Part shown: piece after piece, positions 12,301-25,058 of the stretch
How positions within the stretch are numbered: the stretch's first letter is position 1
Layout: each line of letters starts with the position of its first letter
Assembly (NCBI GenBank): GCA_011800805.1
Contig: MPNW01000202.1
Coordinates: 197,485-261,484 of the forward strand
DNA length: 64,000 bases
From: Hirudo medicinalis
Taxonomy: Eukaryota > Annelida > Clitellata > Hirudinida > Hirudinidae
Direction of reading: 5' to 3'
Made by a program: the position numbers and the translations under genes
Notes under the pieces: model-generated
Told to the model about the DNA's origin: nothing
Databases searched by the model: none
What the model saw: the letters and a program-made list of their open reading frames with translations, nothing else

Positions 12301-14250
12301 GAAATTAATTCACCAATTCATCGTGGAATCAGAACATTGCAGCAATTCATATTCGCGATCACGTGATTCATGCTCCACAGCTTCCCAAAGGAGGGCATGT
12401 TTTCGTGCATTCGATTTGAGTTGAGAAATAATTAATTATTCATAGGGATCTTGAAATGCATGAAAATATGCTGTAAATTTATTCGGGATACGCATTAGTA
12501 ATCATTACCTCCTTCTCAGGTTGTACAAGATCTTAAAATTAACTTTTAAATTAGCAGTAATTTTAAGAACCCAATTTATCGGGTTGAACCGGACGTTATC
12601 ATCATGCATGTAAACATCGGAGCGTAAATTGGCAAGATAATAAGAGCTTTTATGTTCGTAATTATGCAGGCATAATTTTAAACTCTTGTCTCTCAATCCC
12701 GTTTGGAAATCTTCGCTGCAGAATCGAGACGAAATTTTCTGAATTAAAACCAAATCCAAAACCGACGACAAGATTAATTTTTCACAATTTCAGTAGATTT
12801 CACGAAGAAAATATTTGAAAATAAATAGAATGATGCCATTTTATATCGTTCAAATTTTGTGTTAAAAAGTCTCATGAGGAGTTAAACTTGAAAATCAGCA
12901 ATAAATTCTCATAACATGGAATTGTTTTCAAAATAGCACTTTATGTCATCCGCTGGAAATCTTCATTTTGATATTCTCCTCCCATTGAGGTATTTTTGGA
13001 CAAAATTTAAAAAAAAAGGGTTTTCGTTGTTCTCATCACCAACGTTAAAAATCTGATTGTTTTTTGTTGGCCTATTCATTGCTGTTGTTCTTACTGTTCC
13101 GTTTTTAACTCTGAGTGATTCATCATACCTCATCGGAGAATGCAATTCATTTTGACTCCCTCACTCATTCTCCTTTCAATAACGACAGGCCTAAATGAGC
13201 GCCGATGACCTTTGACCTTACAGTCGTCTGCTCCAATAGAATGCAGATAACGGAATATTTTTAATAAACTCATGAAATTACTTGCGTACTTCACATTTAC
13301 CCAACTTCATATTAAATGATTATTATGTTTTAGTTCATATTCTTTTATCCTTTTTAATGAAGACATTCTGAGAAATCTAAGAAATTCTACAAAGTGATGC
13401 TTCTAAGAATTTAATCAAGCAAATTTGATGCCGTTGTCTTAATCAAATATAATTAAATTTTGAAATTAAGTAGAACTTAACAAAGTATTTAGAAACTAAA
13501 AAGAAATTGATGCGTTTCACGAAATAAACATTCTGTTGAGGAATTACAGACTGTTGTTATTATTTCTAAATAAACGGCAAATTTATGGAAAGTGGTGGCA
13601 CGGGATTTCCAGATACAAAAGGGAGGATGAAAGTAAATGAGTTGGAGAATTACTTTATTTCAACGTGAATGCGTCCCTGATTTAGCGTGATATTATGCTA
13701 ACGCCAGAGATTTCATTGAACCTTTCACGTTGTTTTTCAAACTTTCTTTCGTTATTAAAAAATAATTCGCATTTAAATGCAATATTTAAATTTCAAACTG
13801 AAATGTATTTACTCAGTTTGCTTTTTTAACTTGCAATAAATTCCTAGAAGTGCGTCTCAAATTCTCTTTAAGGAGTTTCTTCGTGCGAAATCTCAAGCTA
13901 AAGTTATGAGGCTTCATTGGAAATGCCTAAGAAACTGCTGATAATTGCAGGGATTTACGATTGTCTGAAAGAGGAGGATGTTCGATAAAATCGATCGAAG
14001 AAATCATTCGACGAAACAAAGGACTCCTCCGAGAGGAATCCTTGTTTTGAAGACAAGACATTCGCACGACACAGGGAGGTGATTAAACGACCCACACTCC
14101 ATCATTTCTTCTCCTTCTATCCGATTTTAATTGAATTTTTTGGACAACTTCCAACTGCAACTGCTGCGTGAATTCTTTCCACCTCCAAATAAGATGCAAC
14201 TTTGTCTCCAAGTCATGTGGACCCACTCCCCGGCTTTTATCAGCACATGT
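9331..14250. other. Long non-coding AT-rich stretch
   Basis: About 4.9 kb with scattered open frames of 60-120 codons (9513-9869, 10259-10579, 12505-12771) that are rich in Phe, Leu, Ile and Lys and share no motif with known proteins. I regard them as chance frames in intron or intergenic DNA. Confidence 0.4.
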
Positions 14251-14258
14251 TATTGGAT

Positions 14259-14488
14259 CTAATATTTAATATAATATAATATAATATAATATAATATAAT
14301 ATAATATAATATAATATAATATAATATAATATAATATAATATAATATAATATAATATAATGTGATATAATATAATATAATATAATATAATATAATATAAT
14401 ATAATATAATATAATATAATATAATATAATATAATATAATATAATATAATATAATATAATATAATATAATATAATATAATATAATATA
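14259..14488. repeat. (ATAAT/TATAATA)n microsatellite ending at a gap N
   Basis: About 230 bp of a nearly perfect AT-only short unit, interrupted once by GTGATATAAT. It ends at a single N (14489). The array length is unreliable because the N marks an unresolved join. It produces false poly-Tyr frames on the minus strand. Confidence 0.95.
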
Positions 14489-14505
14489 NATAATATTCAT
14501 AATGA

Positions 14506-14596
<91 letters not shown>

Positions 14597-14604
14597 GTAA
14601 TAAT
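14506..14604. repeat. (TAA)n microsatellite
   Basis: A roughly 100-bp trinucleotide array starting just right of the N at 14489 and ending with one TAG variant unit. Confidence 0.95.
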
Positions 14605-14834
14605 GAATTAATCCCGACATGCACCAAACTAGTAAACAATTCTTTGCAAATCCACGTTGAATGAGACTTGGCGACCGAGTTGCTGACTGAACGATATTTT
14701 GGAGTGGGTAGCGATAATAAAGAAGTTGATAACAAGATGGAGGCAGCACAATCATGCAGGTTTCGTGTGATAAATTGCATTCCTACAATCTTATTTCGAA
14801 ATACGCTCCATCCGTCGCAGTTCCAGGTTTTGAT

Positions 14835-14835
14835 G

Positions 14836-14868
<33 letters not shown>

Positions 14869-14925
14869 CGACGACGACGTCGACGTTCATAACGGTGTCG
14901 ATGTCGACGACGACGATGATGATTT
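14835..14925. repeat. (GAT)n/(GAC)n compound microsatellite
   Basis: GATGAT units change to GACGAC units, with a central GTCGACGTC-like palindrome and a second inverted stretch, so the array can fold on itself. Confidence 0.85.
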
Positions 14926-16545
14926 ATCGATAATATTGATGTTTATTGAAATAAAATTGTGATAGTTTTAATAATTGTTGCATTCTAAGTTATGAATTCC
15001 CACAAAATTTGGTCTTCTAAATAAAAGCAATACGACAAAATGAGTTTTGCTTCATCAAGTCCAAATGCGATTTTTAAACTTCACCATGGCAATCACAACC
15101 ACCATTATCTATCAACATCAAGAAAATCATCCATTTTGTCACATTTTCATAAATTTTTTTTTCAATTAATTTTCAAATTAATAAATTTCAGAAGAAAATC
15201 ATTTCCTAACAATTACATTTTATTAACAATAACTTTGGTTTACTGCGCATTATTAAATAATGCTTCGTTTATTACCGTCAAAATATGTCTTTGCAGAGAT
15301 TACGTTAAATTCGAGTTTGAATTATTTGGACTGACTTCATGAAGAATCACAACAGAAGCATGACAACAGAAGATAAGTGGATCTTTGAAGTGACAATTTG
15401 ACAAAAGATTCGCGGAGACCACGTTTGGAACGCTTTCAACATTTTGCGTCTCAACATTTTTTTTCATTATTTCAACGCTGACAACTTCTTGACGCCACAA
15501 ATATGTCCCGTGAACTTCAGTCTTCAATGATGTTGTTGAGTTTCTGGAGAGACTTCCTCTTTCGGAGAAGATATTTTGGAATAAAACAACTTAAACAAAT
15601 ACCACGATTGCAAAACAGCAAATATCACGCAACAAAATTTAAATACTTCAATTTTGTATTTTCCTGATTTTTTCATATTTACTGATGATTTACTTTCAAT
15701 CAATTTTTGGTTTTGTTTTAATTAATAATTTTAAATGTTGCGCTGTGCTTTAATTCAGGGAAATAAATTTAATATGAAATAAATCAATTTTGGTTTCTTA
15801 ATTAACAGTTGAAACTATTACATTATTATGCGTAATTTTCATTTAAAATGTTTTCTTAAAAATTACAAATTTGATCTCAAATTCATCAACAAAAAACCAA
15901 CTTCAAGTCGCATTTTCAATTTCTCATCCATGAAATTAGACACCTGTTCACCTGTTTCTCATGAAACAATCTCGCATTCCTGAGCAGTTCAATATTTTCT
16001 GCTTGCTTGAATATCTACTCTTCATCATTCTTCCAAACGGAGATAAAATGGTTGATACCGTACTGGGGTGATCAACACTCTGTGACATCAACCGATTATC
16101 ATCAACCATTTACTTGAACTGAGGTGAGGGCCTGGAGTTGAAATGGTGGATAATTATTTATTTTTGACTGAGGCATGCATACTTGAATCTGTGTCTATTT
16201 TTCTCTTTATGAAAGTTTTCAATGTATGAAACGTCTGCTTTCTAAAAGACTAAAGACTTTTTCCAAATCATCATCATCATTATCGGCGTCGTCATGCATG
16301 AGTATGACAATTCAGAATACTTCACTTGTTCATGATTTATTTTTTTTTTAATTTTAAAGTGAAAAAAGTCTGTAAATGTCTGTAAATGTCGAATCTCCGC
16401 CTCATAAAAGGTAAATAAGAAAAATAGTTTGAAAGTTGTTATCTTTTTTCAATTTGGAAACCGTCAAAGTTATTTGAAATCTGTGTCTATTTTCCTCTTT
16501 ATGAAAGTTTTCAATGTGTAAACGTCGGCTTTCTAAAGACTTTTT
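14926..16545. other. Non-coding stretch
   Basis: No supported exon. A diverged direct repeat occurs around TCTGTGTCTATTTTxCTCTTTATG (16190 and 16480) followed in both places by a CAT-rich stretch, so a block of about 100 bp seems to have been duplicated with the microsatellite. Confidence 0.5.
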
Positions 16546-16547
16546 TC

Positions 16548-16800
<253 letters not shown>

Positions 16801-17218
16801 GCCATTATCATGGTTTAATTTCGAACGAGCAGGTAATGTTTTTGAACAATGATTTTATTGTATAATTTGTATAATATTGTATAATAAAATTATAATAATT
16901 ATTTTATTCTAAATTGCATTATATTGTTACATTATTATATAAAAGTTAGATTTCTTTTTGAATAAAAAATTAAGAATTAAACGTGTGAAAATAAAGTCGA
17001 AAAACGAAGGTGTTGATGAAATTTCCAATAAAAACCCAACTAAAATCCTTCACTTAAAAATTCTAATTAGATTTTTTCAGATAAAACAGAGAATGCTGTT
17101 GTTGCGGACAAAATGTTCAAAGTAATTCCAAGTCATCGGAGTTTTAAAAAACTAATCTTGGTACTGATTTTAATTATTAATTGAGGTGATTACAACAGCA
17201 TCAATAAAAGAACAAATA

Positions 17219-17370
17219 AATATTTCATTGTTGTTATTATTATTGTTATTATTACTATTATTAATGTTGTTATTGATATTGTTATTGTTATTATTATTTT
17301 ATTTTTTTATTGGTATTATTATTATCACTTGTTATTATAAATATTATTATTTTTATTATTGATATTGTTC
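17219..17370. repeat. Imperfect (TTA/TTG)n simple repeat
   Basis: About 150 bp of TTATTATTG-type sequence with many substitutions, indicating an old array. Confidence 0.8.
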
Positions 17371-18733
17371 ATATATTCTTTTGTAGAAATCACAGATGCA
17401 AGGAAAATGCCATTCGTGAAATGGAATGCAAATGTCTTTAAACACATTGATGACTTCATGTCAACAGTCGTCTTCATTTCTTGCTTTCAACGCAAATATT
17501 AATAACTTCATGTTTACACCATTTTAAATTTTAATTACTTTTATTGCTTGAATAAATTGTACACGGTGAGAACAACTCATTGAAGATTAAGAAGGGTGCG
17601 CTTTGATTGGAAATAAGCAACGAAACTGGGAGTATCAAACATAAATCAATTATCTGATGTAAATCAATGTACATTCAATGTAGATTCTACAGTGTGCTAG
17701 GTTTATTAGCTGATTTTTTGTGAGTTTTTTATGAGGGCAGTCGATGTTGATGGTGATCTTAACGATGACATTGATGTTGATGATGATGGTAATGATAAGG
17801 TCATACACCAACATGACCTCCACTATAGTGAAGGAAAGAATCTTTGGAATCCGATGGAAAGACACGAAAAATGCTTCGTTTCCAAGGATATTTTCGGGGC
17901 GAAACTCGCTAAGCAGATTAAGTTGACAAGTTGCTCTCTGGAAACTCTTTGGAGTTCAATCAAAGCAATTCAGGCTGGAAATGTGGAGCAATTGAGAAGC
18001 ATTTCAGCAGTTCAATGAAATGTAAATATCTTTTATTTGCCAATTTCACTGGCTGGCTTGAGTTAGAAGCCCTAAGCTGAAAGTGGCATTTGTGCAAATT
18101 TGGAAGTTAGGATCATTGATTTGTCAGGATTACTTCTGGAGAATTTGTTTTTATTTCTTAGGAAATCGAAAAGCATTTTTGGTATGTTTTAATTGGAATA
18201 TAGTATAAACAAACCCAATATAAATACTAATTTAATTGAAATATAAATTATATTCAATGGCACTTTATTTTCATAAACCTCATTTAATTGAAATATTTTT
18301 AAGAAGATTAAAGAATTTCCTGAAGCCAAACTTTAAAGGTCGCACATTTTCCGATAAAGTTTTATTTCAGTTTTAATCCAAGTCTTGACAATTAACAGAT
18401 CCAAGGTACAAAAGATTTATTATTGAGAACAAATATTAAATTTATATTTAATAATTTATTTATTAAAAATTTATTTAGACAAATAGTAGAGATAAGTCGG
18501 TTGGGAATATAAAAAATTGTTGCACCGTGAGAACCTGCTGTCTGTTCTTATAATATCCTTATGCTGTGTTTTAAGCCGCTGTCGTTGTTGTGCATAAAAA
18601 TGTATTTTTAAATTTATTAAATGCGAACGTTCAATTGCATTCGTTTATTTCATTCACTCATTTCCTTTTTTCAAGCAGTCAAAGATGTGCACGTGTTTCA
18701 TTAATGAACATTCAAAATATTATAAGATTATTA

Positions 18734-18735
<2 letters not shown>
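17371..18735. other. Non-coding stretch
   Basis: An open frame at 17731-18018 starts inside a GATGTTGATGATGAT simple repeat and has no family motif. I do not call it a gene. Confidence 0.4.
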
Positions 18736-18736
<1 letters not shown>

Positions 18737-18768
<32 letters not shown>

Positions 18769-18826
18769 TAATAATAACAATAATAACAATAAAAATAATA
18801 ATAACAATAACAATAATAATAATAAT
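18737..18826. repeat. (AAT)n/(AAC)n microsatellite
   Basis: About 90 bp of AAT units with interspersed AAC units. Confidence 0.9.
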
Positions 18827-19111
18827 GCGTTCCATTCTCCATCAACGGTATTTATACACAAGCAAAATTTATAATTTTCTATAAATTTGAGTGTTAAAAA
18901 GTATAAATGATAAATAAGTTTAATTAAAATATTCAGTTAAGCATTTAATTGTTAACTGATAACTGTTAACCAATTTAACTGAATAGCTAACCAATTAAAT
19001 TAACTGAATAATTAAACAAACTGGGAACAATCGGCGATAATGATGCATGAAAAAGTTTGAAAAACTTACGAATGATAAGAGGCTCCACTGTTGCTTAAGT
19101 TTCATCTTCCG

Positions 19112-19212
19112 AGTCGTAATTGAGTTGTAATTGAGTTGTAATTGAGTTGTAATTGAGTTGTAATTGAGTTGTAATTGAGTCGTAATTGAGTCATAATTGA
19201 ATCGTAATTGTC
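19112..19212. repeat. 11-bp minisatellite (TTGTAATTGAG)n
   Basis: About nine consecutive units of TTGTAATTGAG. Later units carry TCG or TCA in place of TTG. On the minus strand the array stays open across all units and gives a periodic LNYNSITTQ-like peptide, which is a by-product of the repeat. Confidence 0.9.
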
Positions 19213-19442
19213 CTCAATAAAGAAAACTGTGACCATCAAAGAGTGGCAGAGGAGATTGACTAAGTGCCCATAAAGGCGGGAGTACCTTTTTAACGAGGTG
19301 CTCATGTTTTCATTCTTACTTATTAATAAACTTTGGTAATTTCAACAGTTTAGTGATTTGAATTAGTTATTATTATTATTATTATTACTATTGTTATTAT
19401 TATTACTCATTATTTTACGAACAATAAATTGTACGTAATTGT

Positions 19443-19547
19443 AGCAGTCATTGCAGTCATTGCAGTCATTGCAGTCATTGCAGTCATTGCAGTCATTGCA
19501 GTCATTGCAGTCATTGCAGTCATTGCAGTCATTGCAGTCATTGCAGC
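19443..19547. repeat. 9-bp minisatellite (TTGCAGTCA)n
   Basis: Roughly eleven almost perfect 9-bp units. Because 9 is a multiple of three, frames stay open on both strands (Leu-Gln-Ser on plus, Met-Thr-Ala on minus). No splice or start context supports translation. Confidence 0.95.
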
Positions 19548-19649
19548 CTCACAAACATCAGCGACAAAAAAAACCTTGCAAAAGTGAATTGGAAAAGTTG
19601 AAAGGAGATAAACTTTGTAAGGCCATGAATAACAGAACAAACGAATGAA

Positions 19650-22140
19650 ATTCTAGACTTCCATTCGGTCATTGTGCATATGACGTCACCATCCATCATG
19701 GAGGTTTTATTTTTCCAGCTGCATTCCTTACGTTTCCATGGAAACTAATGGCTAATGGCTGACATTCCTGGTTTACAAAACATTGTTTTAAACCATGCAC
19801 AATTTCTCAATGATGTGCGAAATTAAGTAAATCTTGGTTCTATAACAAATCATGCAACAAGTTCTACAACAAATGAAATTTATTTTCAGATTATTAATGA
19901 ATTCAACAAAACAATTACTAATCTCATTAAACTGCCAAAAGTGACAAAACTATTTCTCGGATGTAACTTTAGAAATTATAAACTTAGAACATTTTAAATT
20001 TGATTTTCCAATAATGTTATTGTAATCCTGAATTTCTTGTGAAACAAAAAATATTATCATCAAATTCTTATTTTAATAATTTAAAAAATATTATCATTAA
20101 AATATTATTTTCATAATTTAAAAGACGATTTTTAACTTGTCAAATATTTAATCCGAAAATTGTTTTCAGATATTTTACTGTATATGCTAATTTGTAAATC
20201 ATTTGAAGTTTCAATAAAATTTATTAATGTGGAATCTCCGCCTCGTTAAAACTTCTCTTTTGCTGACAATCAGCAAAACTGCCGAAGTGTTGAGAATCAG
20301 GTCGGCATTGGTGGACGACAAATGAATTCAGTCGAGTGGTTTGGTGAGTCTGCCAGTGATGGATGCACCAGCACCGAATGCCGCTCATCCGTGACTGAGA
20401 TTGAGATCTTCCAGAAAGGGTAATGCCTTCCACTTGAGTTTCAACCGAGCATCTCAGCGGACGCATCGTGCAATGGGAGAAGGACAGATTTACTCGGTTA
20501 GGAGTCGTTTATTAGATCAATTTCTGCTGCAGGGGGAAGCACATTTGTTAGGAAAAAAGTTGTGGACTCTCCATTTTGTGGATGTTTGCCACCTGCAGAA
20601 AAGGAAGCCATCAACTCATTACTGGAGCCCACATAATAATTTCTACGCAGGGGAGGGATCCAAACCGCGGGCGGGGAATGGGGCACTTAAACTTGAGCAC
20701 ACCCCTCCCAACCAATCCTCTCGGAAAAATTTTTATTTTTCCCTGAGGGAGTTGGTGACCCGAACTGATGGAAAACTCGACTGGGAAATAAGGGCGGATC
20801 GAGAGCCATTAAGCTACTTAAAGAACAATGCTAGTTGAACAACAATTCTTTCTGTCCGAAGTCCCATGTACCTGAGGTAATTCTCTTCGGTGTCTTGGCT
20901 TTACGACGCCCATAAATCCTCCAACTCGCTTCTTTCTTCCTTATGTTTCCTTCTTTTTGGCTTCACGTGTTCTGCCAGGCAAATGCCGTTTATTATCGTC
21001 AGCTTAAATACTTGGGATTTGAACGAGGTCATCCATTAGTGGCGATTACCAATTAAGTAATGTAAGTTCTTCTTGATTAATAATAACCTTAACTGAAGAA
21101 AAATTCAAGTAATTCCAACTCATCGCAATATTCGAAAGGAGTCCTTCCATCTGAGCACATTTAGTTTTCGTTGCGTTGAAAACACATTAAAACTTTAATT
21201 GCTTCGTTCGTTCTTTCATGTTTCCATCCACCCAGGCTGGTCTCTTCGGTTTTTTGTTTCTGCGAAGTCATTGGACAAAAATAAAATCCATTTTATTCTC
21301 GAATAAATCCTTTTTTACAGCATTTCTTAATTGGTTTTTTTCAATAAGTCACAGAAGCCATCAGGACAATTCAGCACAGAAATTGGCACAAATGAAAGGA
21401 TGAATTAAATGAATGTTGTTTGAAGGATGCATGAATGAAACAATGACAGAAACAGTGTTTCAATAAAATCAGGAAATATTAAAAATTCTTAAACAAATTT
21501 AAACTCTAAATAAACTTATTTCCATCATTTCTTCAACTGAAAGGTTTTCGCAAACATGACTTTCTATGGAATTCGTTCAACAAATTAAATCGAATATTGC
21601 ATTTTATAATAATATTATTCGGAATTTATTTATAAACTAATAGAATGTTGTAAAATAAATCATGATTAATGGTAGTAATAATAACTAAACATTAAACAAT
21701 TTTTGTGGACAACAAGGTACATGCATTGGAAAAGAATCTTTGCAGAGCGTTTGTTCACAGATGAAAGTGGAATCAACGTATGTGACCCTCGTCAGAGGTG
21801 GGTTGAACATTGTCTCAGTAATTAATATTATATTTTCAATTAATGAATATTCATAGGTATGCAGAAATGCAAAATACTTGCTGCATAATAGATGATATTC
21901 AAGTGAGATTTAACCAAAAATGTGACAAGGAGGAATTTATTAGAAAGAAAAGAAATACGAAATGTCATCTGTTATGACAGTGTTATCAGCACAAATTAAT
22001 TTAAAAAATAAATAAACATTAACAGTTATTGTTACAGCAACGTAAACAACAGCATAAAGTAACTGATTGATACAATTGTAACATTAAAACCAGTAATGAT
22101 TGTAGCCTTTAGTTGTCACAGATATCTTAATCTGTTTTTG
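19650..22140. other. Non-coding stretch
   Basis: The open frame at 20401-20838 (145 codons) is the longest here but matches nothing I recognise and shows no exon-like boundaries. No mobile-element termini were found. Confidence 0.4.
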
Positions 22141-22143
22141 ATG

Positions 22144-22336
22144 TGCGTGCAGGTTAAATCAATGGGTTGCGTTCCTGCATGCGGCGGTAATGGCAACAGT
22201 CGTAATGTGTCGTGTTCGCAATCCAGCCTGCACCGCCAGTGAACACTCGGGTAGGGGCGCTATATAAATGGTGGAGCAATTAAAAAGTGCATTCACATCC
22301 AATTCGAATACCTAAGGCACTCAAAAGATCGGATAA
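22144..22336 (+). mobile_element. tRNA-derived SINE with the second tail type
   Basis: The head shares CAATGGGTTGCGTTCCTGCA and CAGTCGTAATGTGTC with the copy at 9144 and has a B-box-like TGTTCGCAATCC. Downstream of GCGCTATATAAATG the tail reads TTCACATCCAATTCGAATAC and then CTCAAAAGATCGGATAAATA. The same tail, in reverse, ends the copy at 62964-63172. Confidence 0.8.
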
Positions 22337-22339
22337 ATA

Positions 22340-23580
22340 CAATTTCTCTTCTTAATGAGAACATGAACCTCTCCTCGTTTGTCCATTAATTTAAAGTTTC
22401 ATTTCAATTTAACTTTAAAAAACATCAAACAAAATTTATTTTAAATATTTTAATTTGTTTTCAAATTTTCTTTGAATTTGGAAGTCTTTTGAATTATTTC
22501 TAAACTTTCAGATTTTATCTCTGTTTGGAAATTAAGGGAGCGCTATCTCTTGAATGAGATCCAAATAAATTGCACCATTAATATTTATTCAGTGGGAAAA
22601 TCTTATTAAAGACCTCCTTAGCCTTTTATTACACAAGTAAATGTTACAAGGTGTTACAAGATGTTCCATTAAATAATTCATTTGAAATTTTCATTGAAAT
22701 CTTTTTTTTTAAATTTCTTTAAAAGCAAAAAATTCTTCACTTTGATATTAATTAATAAAATAAAAATATTAAAGGCAAAAATAATAACTTCCATTAAGGT
22801 TTTTGTTGGCAAAAGGAATTGAAATATGACTTCAAAGAAGGTCTTAGAAACTTTTGAGTAATTGTCAAAATAACTCAATTCGGCCTAATTGTAATATAAT
22901 TAAAGCAGTTTCTGTATCAACAAGATGTTGAAGATGACATTTTGAAGCCGGTGAATGCTTACTGTGCCAGTAAATAAATGCAATATTTTGTTTACATGTA
23001 TTTTAAAATTCTTTTCTCAAAATTATTGAGCAAGTTTTGTTTTTCTCAGTTTTTGAATAATTAATTTATTTTGAATTTTAAAGTTTTAAATGAGATTTTT
23101 AAAATTTCGAAAACGTCAAAAGTTCTTTGAAAGGTAAAAACTTTATTTCATTAACAAACGAGATCAGTTAATTATTTTGAACCAATTATGAACGTCTTAT
23201 TATCATCAAGTTATGATTTTATATAATATATTACAATTAGAAAACATAAATATAATTATAAAAGATCATCAATCTCATTGATTGGAGGTTCGACAGATAT
23301 CGGCTGATTAGCTTAGATGTATGTTATTAACTAAACTTATCAACTTAAAACCAATTTAAAACCTTAACTTAAAAAAAATCAGCAGCATCTGAAAGATCAC
23401 CAAAGGTCAGCAGCATTTCCAAGGTTATAACTTTTGTTTTTCACGTGTGGTCGACATGGAAAACTTCTCACCCCACAGTTTCACTTAATGGAAATTATTT
23501 ATCAGCCTTTTTATCCTCTTTTTTTTTTATGTCCATGCACTTCTTTCTTAAGCTGTAAAATATTTCTGAAGTGCAAAAAA
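22340..23580. other. Non-coding AT-rich stretch
   Basis: No supported exon or element boundary. Poly-T and poly-A runs are frequent. Confidence 0.4.
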
Positions 23581-23581
23581 T

Positions 23582-23735
23582 ACATGTGATGCGGAGTGCA
23601 TGTGGAGTGGAGTGCATGTGATGTGGAGTGCATGTGATGCAGAGTGCATGTGGAGTGGAGTGCATGTGATGTGGAGTGCATGTGATGCAGAGTGCATGTG
23701 GAGTGGAGTGCATGTGATGTGGAGTGCATGTGATG
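23582..23735. repeat. 16-bp minisatellite in a 48-bp three-monomer higher-order array
   Basis: The array is built of GTGCATGTG-starting 16-bp monomers in three versions: GTGCATGTGATGCAGA, GTGCATGTGGAGTGGA and GTGCATGTGATGTGGA. They recur in the order A-B-C three times, so the true period is 48 bp. The first and last A units carry GCGG/GCGC instead of GCAG. All three minus frames stay open for 70-110 codons with His/Cys/Thr-rich periodic peptides, which follow from the repeat. Confidence 0.95.
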
Positions 23736-23739
23736 CGCC

Positions 23740-25058
23740 TTGATTGTGGAACAGGAACTTTTGCTTCCCTTTCACGAGTGAATGCTTCCATCGAAATTGA
23801 AAAAATATTTTTATTTTTCATAAAAAATATTTTCTATCTTAAATTTTGAGTCCTTTCAATCACGCTTTGGCCGATTAAAACCTTCAATTTTACGATTAAC
23901 TTATTATAATTCGGGATAACATGCTTACTGGGTTTTTAATTGTTAAAGATGAATTCTGTGGCTGACGATTAATTTTGTTTTTCACAATAAATTTGAGGAG
24001 CAGTTTGGGACTGGCCTTTTGAGAGTTGAATTCTTTTTAAGAAACTTTGGATTTTTTTCCAATCGAAAAGTAAGTTGGCAATCAAATGTCTACGAGAAAA
24101 GTTTGTGAAAAAATAATTAAGTTTTCCTTTCAGGTTTAAAATTTAATTGAATAAATGTATATGAAGGTAAAAGTAGAATAATTATATTGAATTCAAAATA
24201 TTACTTTTAAATTTACTTTTAAATCCAAAACTTTTTCGAAAAACTTTTTATTCCTAAATTATTTTCTTAATCATCATTCTTAACTGATTTTCTCGGACTT
24301 ATGAAGGAAGAACACGTCATGAAGAGTTGAAAGATAAAGGAAGGTGAAAGTTCAAAGTTCAAGAGAAGGTCAAATCCGATGCACATACCACGGCTAAAAA
24401 CGATTCGGGCAATTGGTATCGACGTTTTTTTCATGGAAAAGGAGGTGGAAGGAAATGGAAAGAAATGTGGATCGAATCTTCATGTTATTCATTCTCTTAT
24501 CGCTCGTGCAATCAAACATTGCGGCATTAATTTTGATCGCCATCAAGTTATTTATTAAGTCACCAAGATGTCTCTCTTATTTATAATCTCCAGCTTATAA
24601 TTACTGACTTTAAATTCATTAAAAATAACATTAATTGAACACAAGATAAATTTATTCGACCGTTAACTATCTTGTAATTGTAACATTTTGATGGGTTGAA
24701 GATAAATATCTACCTCTATTTATAAGAATATATTATTTTCGGATATGCTTCATTATAAATAATTGTGATATTAATGTCAACAACATCAATAATAATAATA
24801 ATAATAATAAACAATAAATAATGACGAGATGAAGAAGAATGACGCTATTAAACCTTTTGGAGAATTTAGTTAACACCACTCTGTAAGACTGCAAGTCATT
24901 TTCTGAACACTTCGTCATCTTCATGTCCTCAGAGCAAATACTGATCGAACAGTGACTGAATTATGCGTTATCGACGACGACTTTTATTACCAAATTATAA
25001 CCAATTACACAAGTGACTAATCATATAATTAAATAAGCAATTAAGTGAATGCTTGCAG
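23740..25058. other. Non-coding stretch upstream of the 25-kb exons
   Basis: No supported exon. A short AAT array lies at 24788-24815. Confidence 0.4.

Noticed and set aside
14240..14780. Two minus-strand frames of about 170 codons
   Set aside because: They are poly-Tyr/poly-Leu translations of microsatellites joined across an N.
20401..20838. 145-codon plus frame
   Set aside because: No recognisable domain, no splice or promoter context, and composition like the surrounding DNA; kept only as non-coding.
19443..23735. CRISPR-like arrays
   Set aside because: The repeats are head-to-tail without unique spacers, in an animal genome.
23495..23821. His/Cys/Thr-periodic minus frames over 70-108 codons
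   Set aside because: All three frames are open because the 48-bp array has no stops; no start, splice or motif support.
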